Shown here in pieces: positions 15,325-24,699 of a stretch of 42,009 bases of DNA (its first letter is position 1; the number at the start of each line of letters is the position of its first letter). The position numbers and the translations under genes were made by a program. Origin of the DNA: an uncultured Desulfosoma sp. (GTDB lineage Bacteria > Desulfobacterota > Syntrophobacteria > Syntrophobacterales > DSM-9756); NCBI GenBank assembly GCA_937960435.1, contig CALGPN010000056.1, positions 1 through 42,009 on the forward strand, in the 5' to 3' direction. A model generated the notes under the pieces. The model had not been told where the DNA came from, did no database searches, and worked only from the letters and a program-made list of their open reading frames with translations.

Positions 15325-16314
15325 ATGCAGACGGAAGCGCCGGAAAGGAACTTGGGACTGGATCTGGTTCGTGTGACGGAGGCTGCGGCGCTGGCCGCCG
15401 CACGCTGGCTTGGCCGCGGCGACGGCAAAGCCGGGGACAAGGCGGCGGTGGATGCCATGCGCCTCAGCTTCAATGCCGTGGACATCGACGGGATCGTTGT
15501 CATCGGCGAAGGGGAAAAAGACAAAGCTCCCATGCTCTACAACGGCGAAAAACTCGGCACGGGGCGCGGCCCGAAAATGGATGTGGCCGTCGACCCTGTG
15601 GAAGGCACCCGCCTTCTCGCCTTTGGCAGGCCCAACGCCATTTCGGTGGTGGCCATGGCGCCCCGTGGGTCCATGTACAATCCGGGCGCTGCCTTTTATA
15701 TGAACAAACTGGCTGTCCCAGCGGCGGCGCGCGAGGTCATCGACTTGGACGCTTCCCCGGAAGAAAACCTTAAAAACATCGCTCGGGCCCTGGGCAAGGA
15801 CGTGGACGACCTCACCGTCTTTGTCCTGGACAAACCTCGCCACAAAGACCTTATTGCGCATATTCGCAAAGCCGGCGCTCGCATTCAGCTCCACACCGAC
15901 GGCGACGTGGCGGGAGCCCTCATGGCCGTGCTGCCCGACACGAGCGTGGACGTCATGATGGGCACCGGGGGGACGCCCGAAGGCGTCCTGGCCGCGGCGG
16001 CCGTCAAGGTCGTGGGCGGGGAAATGCTGGGACGACTGGATCCCCAATCGGCCGCCGAAAAGGAGGCGCTGCTCAAAGCCGGCTACGACCTCAGTCGAGT
16101 GCTGTCCGTCAACGACTTGGTGCGAAGCGACGATGTGTTCTTTGCGGCCACGGGCATCAGCGGGGGCGATTTTCTCCCGGGGGTGCGTTTCACTGGACGC
16201 GGCGCCGTCACCTACTCGCTCGTCATGCGGGGAAAAACCGGAACGGTGCGCCGTATCGAGGCGTTCCATTCCTTCGATCAGCTCATGCGAATCAGCGCCA
16301 TCGGTTACGATTGA
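15325..16314 (+). CDS. glpX: Fructose-1,6-bisphosphatase, class II (GlpX)
   Basis: A 329-residue metal-dependent sugar phosphatase of gluconeogenesis, hydrolysing fructose 1,6-bisphosphate to fructose 6-phosphate. It follows GlpX along its whole length: N-terminal LDLVRVTEAAALAAARWLGRGD, AVDAMR, the GEGEKDKAPMLYNGE block at 61-75, the metal-binding DPVEGT at 90-95, and DGDVAGAL and GTGGTPEGVLAAAA in the C-terminal half. ATG 15325 has a GGAAGGAG ribosome site upstream and fits the family start; an earlier in-frame ATG at 15277 would overlap the upstream gene. It lies 38 bases after the HdrA-HdrA gene on the same strand with no terminator visible, so it may be co-transcribed with the redox operon, which hints at growth on C1 compounds or organic acids needing gluconeogenesis. 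Confidence 0.96.
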   Translation: MQTEAPERNLGLDLVRVTEAAALAAARWLGRGDGKAGDKAAVDAMRLSFNAVDIDGIVVIGEGEKDKAPMLYNGEKLGTGRGPKMDVAVDPVEGTRLLAFGRPNAISVVAMAPRGSMYNPGAAFYMNKLAVPAAAREVIDLDASPEENLKNIARALGKDVDDLTVFVLDKPRHKDLIAHIRKAGARIQLHTDGDVAGALMAVLPDTSVDVMMGTGGTPEGVLAAAAVKVVGGEMLGRLDPQSAAEKEALLKAGYDLSRVLSVNDLVRSDDVFFAATGISGGDFLPGVRFTGRGAVTYSLVMRGKTGTVRRIEAFHSFDQLMRISAIGYD

Positions 16315-16348
16315 CGTCCCGCCGTCCCCATGCCGAAAAACAGGCCCC

Positions 16349-17848
16349 TTAGCGAGAAGGTTCGCCCTCGGCGGACTGCGTTTCCCTTTCCTCGGGGGAA
16401 ATGGAATCGCCCCGGGTTTTGGGCAAAGAAATGGTGAAAACGACGTGCGGCTCCTCACGGGAAAAAGACAGCACCCCTCCCATGGTGCGGATCAGGCGGT
16501 AGCACAGGGGCAACCCGATGGTTTGGCCTCCTTCGTCGAAAGGCAGGAACAAGGCCTCAGCCCTGGCCGCCATGGGTTTTCGGCACGGGTTTTGGAATCG
16601 AATGAGAACATGCTGCGCGCTGGCATAGGCCCGCACAACCAGCTCGTCCCCTTTGTGCATGGCCTGAAGGGCGTTTCGCACCAGATTGATAAAAACCTGC
16701 AAAAGCACATTGGCATCCACGGGCAACGGCGGCAGATCGGGTTCCACTTCGAGCCGGCAGCGCATGCCCCGCCGTTCAAGTTCCAAGCCCATGATTTCTT
16801 TGCATCGAACCAGGATGTCCGCCAAGCAATGCTGTCCCAGGGTGATTTCCACAGGGGACAGATAGTTTCGAATCCGATCCAAAATTCCTTCCAACCGTCG
16901 GCATTCGTCTAGGATGATAGCCGCCTCGGAAGATTCCGGGTGCCGCTGGTGCAGTCGCCGGGCGAATCCCCCGATGGCCACCAAGGGGTTTCGGATTTCA
17001 TGGGCCACTTCGGCGGCCACGGCGCCCAAGGTTTTTAATTTCTCTTTTTGCACCAAAGCCTTTTCCAAGAGCACTCGATCGGTGATGTCCACCGCGATGC
17101 CTTCCAGATGCCGGCTTCGCCCGCCCCTGGAAAAAGCCGCCGGGACGAAAGTTTTCACAAGGCAATGGATCACATGACCGTCGCGATGCCTTAGGCGGCA
17201 ATCCAAAAAGCCCGCATCGCTCAGCCCACGGAAAACGGCCCGGACGTGATCCTCCAGCCGGGATCGGTCCTCCTCCACGACCTGCTCCAACAGCCACCCT
17301 TGACGATCCACCACTTCCTCGGGCTCATAGCCCAAAACGCTCCGGCACGCCTGATTGACGAAGCCCAGAGCAAAATCTTTGCGCAACGAAAAAATCATCA
17401 TGGGGGCATGCTGGACCAAATCGGCATAGCGCTGCTCCGCCCGGCGAATCCGCTCTCGAAAGGCCTGGCGCTCCCGATGCCGACGCAGGCACATGAAAAC
17501 GTCTTCAACGCTGAAAGGCTTTCGAAGGAAATCCGCCACGCCCACCTTGATGGCCTGGACCGCATGGTCTATGGTCCCATAGCCGGTCATGATCACCACA
17601 TCCCGTTGCGGGTCCCTCGCCTTGAGCCGCGTGGTCAGCTCCAATCCCGTCATGCCCGGAAGTTGAATATCGACAAATGCCAGTGAAAAAGGCTTGGACT
17701 CAGAAAAAGCCAACGCGTCGTGAGGATCGGAAGCCGGCAATGGGATGCAGCCCTCGGCTCGGAGCACTTCCCCCATGAGCTCCAAAACGGCGGAGTCGTC
17801 GTCCACAACCAAAATGTATTCCCCAGAGGAAAGGCCCTCGTCGCGCAT
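16349..17848 (-). CDS. Hybrid histidine kinase: receiver-PAS-HisKA-HATPase
   Basis: A 499-residue soluble two-component protein. Residues 10-125 are a receiver domain with phospho-acceptor Asp60 (AFVDIQLPG), acidic pocket DDD at 16-18 and a conserved Lys (RKPF). Residues about 135-260 are a PAS domain. The kinase His is 283 in EVAHEIRNPL, and the ATPase domain has the N box NLVRNALQAM. The G box is unusual, reading GGQTIGLPLCYRL without the usual GxGLGL, so ATP binding may be weak. There is no transmembrane segment. The start has GAGGAG. It sits downstream of the DMT exporter and the giant HDOD kinase on the same strand and converges on glpX. The input signal is unknown. Confidence 0.9.
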   Translation of the reverse strand: MRDEGLSSGEYILVVDDDSAVLELMGEVLRAEGCIPLPASDPHDALAFSESKPFSLAFVDIQLPGMTGLELTTRLKARDPQRDVVIMTGYGTIDHAVQAIKVGVADFLRKPFSVEDVFMCLRRHRERQAFRERIRRAEQRYADLVQHAPMMIFSLRKDFALGFVNQACRSVLGYEPEEVVDRQGWLLEQVVEEDRSRLEDHVRAVFRGLSDAGFLDCRLRHRDGHVIHCLVKTFVPAAFSRGGRSRHLEGIAVDITDRVLLEKALVQKEKLKTLGAVAAEVAHEIRNPLVAIGGFARRLHQRHPESSEAAIILDECRRLEGILDRIRNYLSPVEITLGQHCLADILVRCKEIMGLELERRGMRCRLEVEPDLPPLPVDANVLLQVFINLVRNALQAMHKGDELVVRAYASAQHVLIRFQNPCRKPMAARAEALFLPFDEGGQTIGLPLCYRLIRTMGGVLSFSREEPHVVFTISLPKTRGDSISPEERETQSAEGEPSR

Positions 17849-17984
17849 CGGCGCCTCCTCTCATCCCCTGGCTCAAAAGTCGGGGGGCTTTCATGTCAAC
17901 GACAGCAAAGACGGAATTCTTTTTTGTATTGTTGACGAAAAGCGAAACAAAAAAAAGGGGCTCGTGGATTTTTTCCAGGTCCGT

Positions 17985-18854
17985 TCAGCGCCGGTTGGTT
18001 AAACCGACACCGAGGCAAATCAACAGAGCCCCGAAAATCAGCGAAGCCTCTATGCGTTCGCCCAAAAACCCCACACCCATGAGCACGGCGCTCAACGGCA
18101 CCAGGTTGATGAAAACTCCGGCCCTGGCCGGTCCGATGGCTTGAATCCCCTCGTAATACCAAAGAAATCCCAAAAAAGAGCCGAAAAACCCCAGGTAGAA
18201 AAGGCTCGCCCAGGCGGAAATTTCGTAGCGGAAAAGGTGCGTCCACACCCCTTCCACAGTGGCAGGAATCGAAAGAAGGAGCATGCCGATCAAACACGAA
18301 TAGGCCACGGCCGTCAGGGGCGATACCGTTTTCATGATCCTTTTGCCCCCGAGGGAATAGGCGACCCAACTGGCCACGCAGCCCAGAATCAGCCCGTCGC
18401 CCACACCCACCCCGCCGCGCCATACCGCGGCCGGATCCCCTTTGGAAAGAACAATCACGGCGCCGAAGACCGAAAGGACAATGCCGGCCGAGCCCACCAT
18501 GCCCAGCCGTTCTCTATAGAGGAGGGATGAAGCGAGGGCGATCAGAGCAGGGTTGCACGCGATGATCAAAGAGGCTCGGCTCGCGGGAATGTGCTTGAGC
18601 CCCGAGAAGAAAAAGGCGTTATAAGCAAAAATCCCGGTCGCTCCCAAAAAGAGGAGCCATGCCCACTGCGAAAGGGAAAAAGACGGCCTCCTGCCCCGGG
18701 TGTAGAGGAAGCCGAACAGAAACACGGTCGCGCAGACAAATCGAAGAAACGCCGCCGAAAACGGAGGCACGTCCAACGCCAGGATTCGCCCCGCAATGAA
18801 GGTGCCCCCCCAAAAAACGGCGGTAAGCGTCAGTTTGAGATACGTCATGCCCAT
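17985..18854 (-). CDS. DMT-superfamily (EamA) exporter
   Basis: A 289-residue inner-membrane protein with about ten hydrophobic helices in two EamA repeats. The first begins LTAVFWGGTFIAGR, and the second, from about residue 150, contains GCVASWVAYSLGGK and ends FGALLICLGVGLTNRR. EamA proteins export amino acids or other metabolites; the substrate cannot be read from sequence. The start lies 6 bases after the stop of the HDOD kinase gene and has no clear Shine-Dalgarno sequence, so translation is probably coupled. Length is normal for the family. Confidence 0.93.
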   Translation of the reverse strand: MGMTYLKLTLTAVFWGGTFIAGRILALDVPPFSAAFLRFVCATVFLFGFLYTRGRRPSFSLSQWAWLLFLGATGIFAYNAFFFSGLKHIPASRASLIIACNPALIALASSLLYRERLGMVGSAGIVLSVFGAVIVLSKGDPAAVWRGGVGVGDGLILGCVASWVAYSLGGKRIMKTVSPLTAVAYSCLIGMLLLSIPATVEGVWTHLFRYEISAWASLFYLGFFGSFLGFLWYYEGIQAIGPARAGVFINLVPLSAVLMGVGFLGERIEASLIFGALLICLGVGLTNRR

Positions 18855-18860
18855 GGAGCT

Positions 18861-21800
18861 TTAAGGTTCTTGCTCCATGAGGCGGCGCACGAATTCTCTC
18901 TCCTCTTCGCTGAGACTTTCAAAATGAACACCCACAAGGTGGGAGCCCCCATGGCCGTTGGAAGAATTGACGCGGGACCACACGACCCGGCCCCTCAAAC
19001 GCCTTTCCACGTCTTCGGCCGTTTTCACTGCTAAAGAGATCGATTCATTCGCTTCCATGGGTGTGAGGGAGTTGATCAGCACTCCGTCTTCACTGAGGTT
19101 CTTGGCCGTAGCGGAAAACGACCCGCGGCTCGACTCCACGATGAGTTCATGGGCCACAATCTTCCTTGGGCTTCGGCGTCGTTCTCCGTGAGGCATCAGC
19201 CGTTGGAGGGTTTCCCCGAGCTTTCGAATCGTAAAGGGTTTGGTCACGACGCCGGCAAACCCGAAGTCGGCATAGCGATCCACAATTTCATCCTGGAGGT
19301 ACCCGCTGGAAACAATGGCTTTCACGTCGCGATCTAAAGCGCGGATTTTTTCCAAGGCCTCTTTGGCGCCCATCCCGCCTCGGACGGTAAGATCGAGGAT
19401 AACCGCCGTGTAGGCTCTTCCCTGCCTCAGAGCCCTTTCATACTTCTCTACGGCCTCCCGGCCGTCGGCCGCCACGTCCGTATCGTAGCCCAGGTGCTGC
19501 AGCATTTCCTGAACGATATTCCGCACGGATTCCTCATCGTCCATGACCAAAATGCGTCCGCGACCGGAATGCAGCGGCCTGCGCTCTTCATGAACTCGAG
19601 GCGTCATATGATCCGCCACCGGAAGGTAGAGGTGAAAGACCGCCCCTTTGCCTTCCTCGGATTCCACCGTCACACAGCCGCCGTGGCGTTTCATGACCGA
19701 GTAAACGATGGCCAAGCCGAGCCCCGTCCCCTTCTCGCTGGTGCGCGTCTTCGTCGTAAAATAGGGGTCGAAGATCCGGTCCAGATATTCCGCCTTGATT
19801 CCATGCCCTTCATCTTTAATGGCGATGTGCACATAAGATCCCACCGCCAGCGGAAGGCCGGAACCTTCGTGGACCTCGCAATTTTCCGCGGAAATCCAGA
19901 CCGTCCCTCCTTCGGGCATGGCGTGTTTGGCGTTGATCAGCAGATTGCTGACCACCTGATTCATCTGGGCCACATCCACTTCTACCGGCCGAAGATCGTC
20001 GGGCACATCGAATTTGACTTTGACGTTGGAACCGGAAAGAACGAAATCGGCCCCTTCCCGAAGAAGTTGGCCGATAGCCGCAGTTTTCTTGATGGGGGTT
20101 CCGCCTTTGGACAAATTGAGCAGTTGTTGCGTGAGTTCCTTGGCACGAAGAACGCCCTTTTCCGCTTCGGCGATCCGCGGCTCCAGTTTGTCGGGGTGGT
20201 TTAGAACCATGCGGGCCAAGTTGAGGTTGCCCAGAATGCCCATCATGATGTTGTTGAAGTCATGGGCGATCCCGCCGGCCAAAATGCGAATGGAATCCAA
20301 CTTCCGGGCCCTGAGCACCTCCGCTTCCATTTTCTTCTGATAGGTGAGATCGCGCAGGGCGAAAATGACGCCGACGGTGGCGCCTTCATGATCGACAATG
20401 GGCGCACCGATCATGGACACGGGTTTGACGACACCGTTTTGGGAAATCACGCCCAGTTCATTCGGATATTCAACAGGGCCGCCTTTTTCCAAGATGAGGG
20501 AAACCGGATCCGCAAAGGGTTCTTCCGACGGGGTGCGCACCAGCCGGAGGATTTCGGCCGCCGGGTTTCCCACGGCCTCGCGTTCGTCCCGGCCCGTGAG
20601 CTTGGAGGCGGCCGCGTTGAAAAGGACGACGCGGCCCGCAGTGTCGGTGGCGATCACCGCTTCCGCGATGCTCTCGAGCGTCACCGCCAGGCGTTCCTTT
20701 TCATCGCGGTAGCGCCCTTGAGCTTCCCGGAGTTCCTTCATCATGCGCCCCGCTTGGGCCAGGGCGGCAGAGAGTTTGTCGTTAAGCTCCCGAGCCTTTT
20801 CGACGAGACGGATCTGGCGCACACAAGAGGAAAGAACGCGCCCCAGTTTTTCATAAATCCCCACGGGACGCCCGGCTTCGGGATCTTCCTGGTGCAGGGC
20901 TTCGTCATGAAGGATGATCTCCCCGACAACCGTCTCGTCCACCACAATCGGCACCGCGATATAGGGCGGATGGTACTGCACGCGGCGATCCATGAGGGCC
21001 CCGCCTGCAGTGAAACTATAGCGTTTCCGGAAGCCGCCCAGAAGCTGGCGAACCTCTGAAGGCATGCCGCCCAAGACGTCTCGATCGGTGCCGCCGTTTC
21101 TGGACACCTGAAATGGACGGCACGGGGCACCCCCTTTCCACCAGCATCCGTGCAGTGCCGGACCGGCATCGTCCCACACGTACACCACCCCATGATCCAC
21201 ACCCAAGATGTCCGCGGTACGCCCGGCCGCCTCTTCCAGCATCGTCGGCACATCGGCACAGGCGCTCAGGAGCGCCTCCAGGGAATCCACAGCCTCCCAC
21301 TCGCGCTCGCTTTGGCGCGCCCGCTCCACACGCAGGCCATGTGAAGCCATTCGAGACAGATGCTGGTTCGCCCGCTGGAGCGCACTGAAATAAAAAGAGA
21401 GTTCGTCTTGTTCAAAGTCCAGGAGCGCGGTCCGGGCGCTGTAGCGTTTGGCGATTCGGCCCTTGACGTGCTCGCAATCGGAAAGGGCCAGACCGAAATG
21501 TTCCAGCAGAGCGGGATCGGGACTGCGGAACAGCTCCACCGCCGCCGCATCGGCCATGAGCTCGTGGGTCACATGGTCGGACAGATTGACCAGCAGGCTG
21601 AGGTCTCGGATTTCCGGATCCGGAATGTCCATGAGCGCAAGCACATCCGGACTGTGGTGATGCCACCACAGGGGATAGGTCAAAATCGGGGGGAGTTCCC
21701 ATTTTTCCGCAAGCCATCGAGCCACCGTGGGGTGGTCAACGCCCAAAAGGTCCTGTTCCGCCGCCGCCATGGACATCCCCTGCTCCCGGGCCTTCCTTTC

Positions 21801-22328
21801 CACCTCTTCGTAGGTTTCGGCGGCGCATTCCATGAAAAGCAACTTGCCCACATCATGAAGCAAGCCGAGAACGAAAGCTTCCGACGACCGCTTCGGCAGT
21901 ACCTTTTCGGCGAACAGTTCGCAACAGACGGCACACGCCAGGGAATGTTCCCACAACGCCTGCTGATCCTTGCGGGCCCGCCGCCGCAGCTCTTTGATGA
22001 GGGATTCGGAAACGGTCACGCTGAGGAGCATGCACCGGAGTTGTTCCATGCCGAGCAAGGCCACGGCGCGCTGCAATGTGGACACCTTCTTGCGGAGCCC
22101 GTAATAGCTGGAATTGACCACACGCAAGAGTTTCATGGCCAAACCTTGGTCCGTTTCCAAGAGCTTGACCACGCGCTCCATGTCCGGGCGGACCTGGGTC
22201 AAGGTGTTGAGAATGTTAGAGGCCACAGCGGGAGCCGACGGCAGCGCTTCCAAGGTGCGCACGACCCTGCGCACCTCTTCCCTCAGGGTCCCGTTCAGCT
22301 GCCCCGGCAGGGGGTCTTTGTCCTTCAT
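18861..22328 (-). CDS. Giant HDOD-GAF-PAS-histidine kinase-REC-PilZ signalling protein
   Basis: A 1155-residue cytoplasmic sensor. Domains in order: HDOD (about 20-290, with LPSAPAVASNIL, LLHDVGK and a WWHHHSP stretch); a helical linker; GAF (about 345-520); a coiled linker; PAS (about 565-680, with ESIAEAVIATDTAGRV); HisKA (GGIAHDFNNIMMGILGN) with HATPase (NLLINAKHAM, GTGLGLAIVYSVMKRHGG); a receiver domain (ILVMDDEESV, VILDLTVRGGMG); and a C-terminal PilZ domain starting ERRRSPR, the RxxxR-type c-di-GMP contact, with a downstream LVGVHF. It appears to join phosphorelay, c-di-GMP sensing and HDOD output in one chain. The start is 22328; upstream lies a divergent control region with a palindrome. 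It probably forms an operon with the DMT exporter gene. Confidence 0.92.
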   Translation of the reverse strand: MKDKDPLPGQLNGTLREEVRRVVRTLEALPSAPAVASNILNTLTQVRPDMERVVKLLETDQGLAMKLLRVVNSSYYGLRKKVSTLQRAVALLGMEQLRCMLLSVTVSESLIKELRRRARKDQQALWEHSLACAVCCELFAEKVLPKRSSEAFVLGLLHDVGKLLFMECAAETYEEVERKAREQGMSMAAAEQDLLGVDHPTVARWLAEKWELPPILTYPLWWHHHSPDVLALMDIPDPEIRDLSLLVNLSDHVTHELMADAAAVELFRSPDPALLEHFGLALSDCEHVKGRIAKRYSARTALLDFEQDELSFYFSALQRANQHLSRMASHGLRVERARQSEREWEAVDSLEALLSACADVPTMLEEAAGRTADILGVDHGVVYVWDDAGPALHGCWWKGGAPCRPFQVSRNGGTDRDVLGGMPSEVRQLLGGFRKRYSFTAGGALMDRRVQYHPPYIAVPIVVDETVVGEIILHDEALHQEDPEAGRPVGIYEKLGRVLSSCVRQIRLVEKARELNDKLSAALAQAGRMMKELREAQGRYRDEKERLAVTLESIAEAVIATDTAGRVVLFNAAASKLTGRDEREAVGNPAAEILRLVRTPSEEPFADPVSLILEKGGPVEYPNELGVISQNGVVKPVSMIGAPIVDHEGATVGVIFALRDLTYQKKMEAEVLRARKLDSIRILAGGIAHDFNNIMMGILGNLNLARMVLNHPDKLEPRIAEAEKGVLRAKELTQQLLNLSKGGTPIKKTAAIGQLLREGADFVLSGSNVKVKFDVPDDLRPVEVDVAQMNQVVSNLLINAKHAMPEGGTVWISAENCEVHEGSGLPLAVGSYVHIAIKDEGHGIKAEYLDRIFDPYFTTKTRTSEKGTGLGLAIVYSVMKRHGGCVTVESEEGKGAVFHLYLPVADHMTPRVHEERRPLHSGRGRILVMDDEESVRNIVQEMLQHLGYDTDVAADGREAVEKYERALRQGRAYTAVILDLTVRGGMGAKEALEKIRALDRDVKAIVSSGYLQDEIVDRYADFGFAGVVTKPFTIRKLGETLQRLMPHGERRRSPRKIVAHELIVESSRGSFSATAKNLSEDGVLINSLTPMEANESISLAVKTAEDVERRLRGRVVWSRVNSSNGHGGSHLVGVHFESLSEEEREFVRRLMEQEP

Positions 22329-22737
22329 CGCGTGCTTATCCTGTGCTGGAATGGTCCGGTCTCAAAAGGTCCCCCTTCGTTCTCATCCCTTTATTCGGCA
22401 GGCAGGCCCCTTAACACAAGAAAAAAATCACGGCCCTCTCGTTAAAGGTTTTGTCCATGGGTAAAAATCACCCAGAAAAAAAGCTGCAAAGGCGAAAGAG
22501 GCCCGAAATCCCGAAAAATATGCGCATGGTCCGGATAAAATTTATCCGCCCGGGAGTTCCCCGTGTTCATGAGACCCCCTATCCAGGCGGTGTGCCGGGG
22601 AGGCTGCCTTTTGGTGCGTTTTTTGATATGAGAATGAAAGCTAGGGTGTCTAGAAAACACGGCCCTTCCCGGGCGTGTGGACCCCGAACGGCCGATTGGG
22701 ATCGAACCCCCTGATGGGAGAAGGGAAGCTTTCGGGC
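22329..22737. other. Divergent regulatory region between two kinase genes
   Basis: A 409-base gap between divergently read genes with no credible coding frame. It is AT-richer than the flanks over 22420-22560 and holds the 17-base perfect inverted repeat at 22532-22548. I could not place a -35/-10 pair or a sigma-54 -24/-12 motif with confidence. Confidence 0.5.
22532..22548. promoter_or_regulatory. Candidate operator: perfect 8-base inverted repeat
   Basis: CGGATAAA-A-TTTATCCG, two perfect 8-base arms around a single base, in the divergent intergenic region about 200 bases from each start. The AT-rich symmetric form fits a dimeric regulator site. The binding protein is unknown. Confidence 0.45.
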
Positions 22738-24582
22738 ATGACCCAAACAACAAAACCGATGGAGATCCGTTTGGTTCGCGGAGATTCCCCATGGGTTTCT
22801 CCGTGGCTCATCATCGGATCCGTGGGCCTCCTAGCCGTCATTTTGACCGTGGTGGCCCTGAGAAACCTGGATCGTGAAGAGCGGTTCATGCACGCGTCGC
22901 TGGCCGCCCAGGCTCATATGCTGATGGAATCTCTGGAAGCGGGCAGCAGAACGGGGATGATGGGCCGCATGGGCTGGGGACGAAACCAACTCCAAATGCT
23001 CATGGAACAAATGGCCCAGCAACCCCATGTGCTCTACCTTCGGCTTGTGGACCGTCATGGTCGAGTGATGGCGTCCAGCCATCCTGAAGAAACGGGGCAA
23101 GAGATCCCCCCGAAGAGTCCCGCCGGAACCGGCCGATACGCTTTTTCGGATTTTCATGGCAAAAAGGCCTTTGAAGTCGTTCGGCCTTTCGAACCTTGGG
23201 TCCGCTGCCCTCTGACGTCCCAAGGCCTATGCTCGGAGGATCGCGGTGGTCGGCCTCCGGGGATGGGACGGGGCTCCATAGGGGAGAGAGCGAACCCGTT
23301 CCCTGAAGCCGGTCCTTTGCGCCTTGTGGTGGGTTTGGATGCCACACCGTACCAGGATGCCCTCCGCCAAGACTTGGCTCATAACGCCCTGCTTTTGGCC
23401 ATTCTCTTCCTTCTCGGCGCCACAGGCCTGCTCGCCCTTTTCTGGGCCCACGGATACCGTATGGCCCGAAAGTCCCTGCGCACCATGCAGGTGATGACGG
23501 AAGCCATCTTCGCCCGAATGCCCGTGGGCCTTATCGCCACAGACCGGCACGGAACCATCCGGCGAACCAATCGTGCCGCCGCATCGCTTCTCGGCCCCCG
23601 CGTCGCCACCGGTCAGAGGCTGGACGCGCTCCCCGCTTTGGAATCCTTGAGACGACGCCTGGAAAAGGGGGAGGACCCCATCGAGGATAACATCGTCGGT
23701 GAGACGGAACAGGGAAAGCCCCTGCCTCTCCTTGTGCATGCCACGGCCATCAAGGATATGGGCCAAGAAATCTTCGGCTTCGCGTTTCTCCTCTCCGATA
23801 TGACGGCCGTGCACACTCTGGAGCAGAAACTGCGCCGCCATGAGCGTTTGGCCGCCTTGGGGAAACTCGCCTCCGGGGTGGCCCACGAAATCCGCAATCC
23901 TTTAAGCTCCATCAAAGGCTTCGCCGCTATCCTGGCTCGCAAAGCGGGCAACGATCCCACCGCTGTGGATGTGGCCCGCACCATGACCCACGAAGTCGAT
24001 CGACTGAACCGCGTGATTTCTGAACTTTTGGAATTCGCCCGTCCTGCGGAGCTGGATCCGAAGCCGGTCCGACTTCACGACATCATCCGTCACAGCCTGA
24101 AACTGGTGGAAAAGGATGCGCATCACGCCCGCGTCCGCTTTGAGGTGGACGTCGTGCCGCCAGATATGGAAGCCGTCCTGGATGCCGATCGGTTCGCGCA
24201 GGTGCTTCTGAACCTCTACTTGAACGCCATTCAGGCCATGGAGCGGGGCGGGATCCTCACCGTGCGCGCCTCCATGGACCACGGCATGCTGCGTGTGGAA
24301 GTGGAAGATTCCGGGCCGGGAATAGCGCCGGAAGCGCTGGGCCATATTTTCGACCCCTACTTCACCACCAAGCCCAACGGGGTCGGACTGGGTTTATCCA
24401 TCGTGCATAAGATCGTGGAGGCCCACGGCGGAGAAATCTCCGTGGAAAAGGGCGCTGGCGGCGACGGAACCCGGTTCGTCATCCGCCTCCCTCAAAAGGA
24501 CGCCGCCACAGCCTCAGCTTTTTCTCTCAAAGAAGGAAATCCGACCCGAGAGGATAGGGAACCGCGACTTGTTCCATCCTGA
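22738..24582 (+). CDS. Membrane-bound histidine kinase with PAS domain (ZraS/NtrB-like)
   Basis: A 614-residue sensor kinase. A transmembrane helix (about 25-45, WLIIGSVGLLAVILTVVAL), then a periplasmic sensor of about 200 residues that is Met/Gly-rich near its start (GMMGRMGWGRNQ) and has a Cys pair (RCPLTSQGLC), then a second helix (LLLAILFLLGATGLLALFW). The cytoplasmic part has a PAS domain (IFARMPVGLIATDRHG), HisKA (ASGVAHEIRNPLSSIKGFA), an N box (NLYLNAIQAM) and a G box (GVGLGLSIVHKIVEAHGG). It probably signals to the sigma-54 activator encoded next (118 bases downstream). The sensor resembles the ZraS/HydH type in layout, so metal or envelope stress is a possible signal; that is inference. 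I chose ATG 22738, about 14 bases after GGGAGAAGGG; ATG 22714 is an alternative. Confidence 0.9.
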   Translation: MTQTTKPMEIRLVRGDSPWVSPWLIIGSVGLLAVILTVVALRNLDREERFMHASLAAQAHMLMESLEAGSRTGMMGRMGWGRNQLQMLMEQMAQQPHVLYLRLVDRHGRVMASSHPEETGQEIPPKSPAGTGRYAFSDFHGKKAFEVVRPFEPWVRCPLTSQGLCSEDRGGRPPGMGRGSIGERANPFPEAGPLRLVVGLDATPYQDALRQDLAHNALLLAILFLLGATGLLALFWAHGYRMARKSLRTMQVMTEAIFARMPVGLIATDRHGTIRRTNRAAASLLGPRVATGQRLDALPALESLRRRLEKGEDPIEDNIVGETEQGKPLPLLVHATAIKDMGQEIFGFAFLLSDMTAVHTLEQKLRRHERLAALGKLASGVAHEIRNPLSSIKGFAAILARKAGNDPTAVDVARTMTHEVDRLNRVISELLEFARPAELDPKPVRLHDIIRHSLKLVEKDAHHARVRFEVDVVPPDMEAVLDADRFAQVLLNLYLNAIQAMERGGILTVRASMDHGMLRVEVEDSGPGIAPEALGHIFDPYFTTKPNGVGLGLSIVHKIVEAHGGEISVEKGAGGDGTRFVIRLPQKDAATASAFSLKEGNPTREDREPRLVPS

Positions 24583-24699
24583 AGGCGTGTGTCGAAAAAC
24601 GAGCGTTCCCCGGCCCTGTGGGTGTTTGTTCGCCTTTTGAACAGCCCGGAGGCACCGCTCGGCGCAGGAAGCACCGCTCTTTGAACTTATGGAGTGACC

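Noticed and set aside
17893-17937. TGTCAAC ... GTTGACG inverted repeat upstream of the REC-PAS kinase
   Set aside because: Arms are short and about 30 bases apart; too likely by chance to list as an operator.
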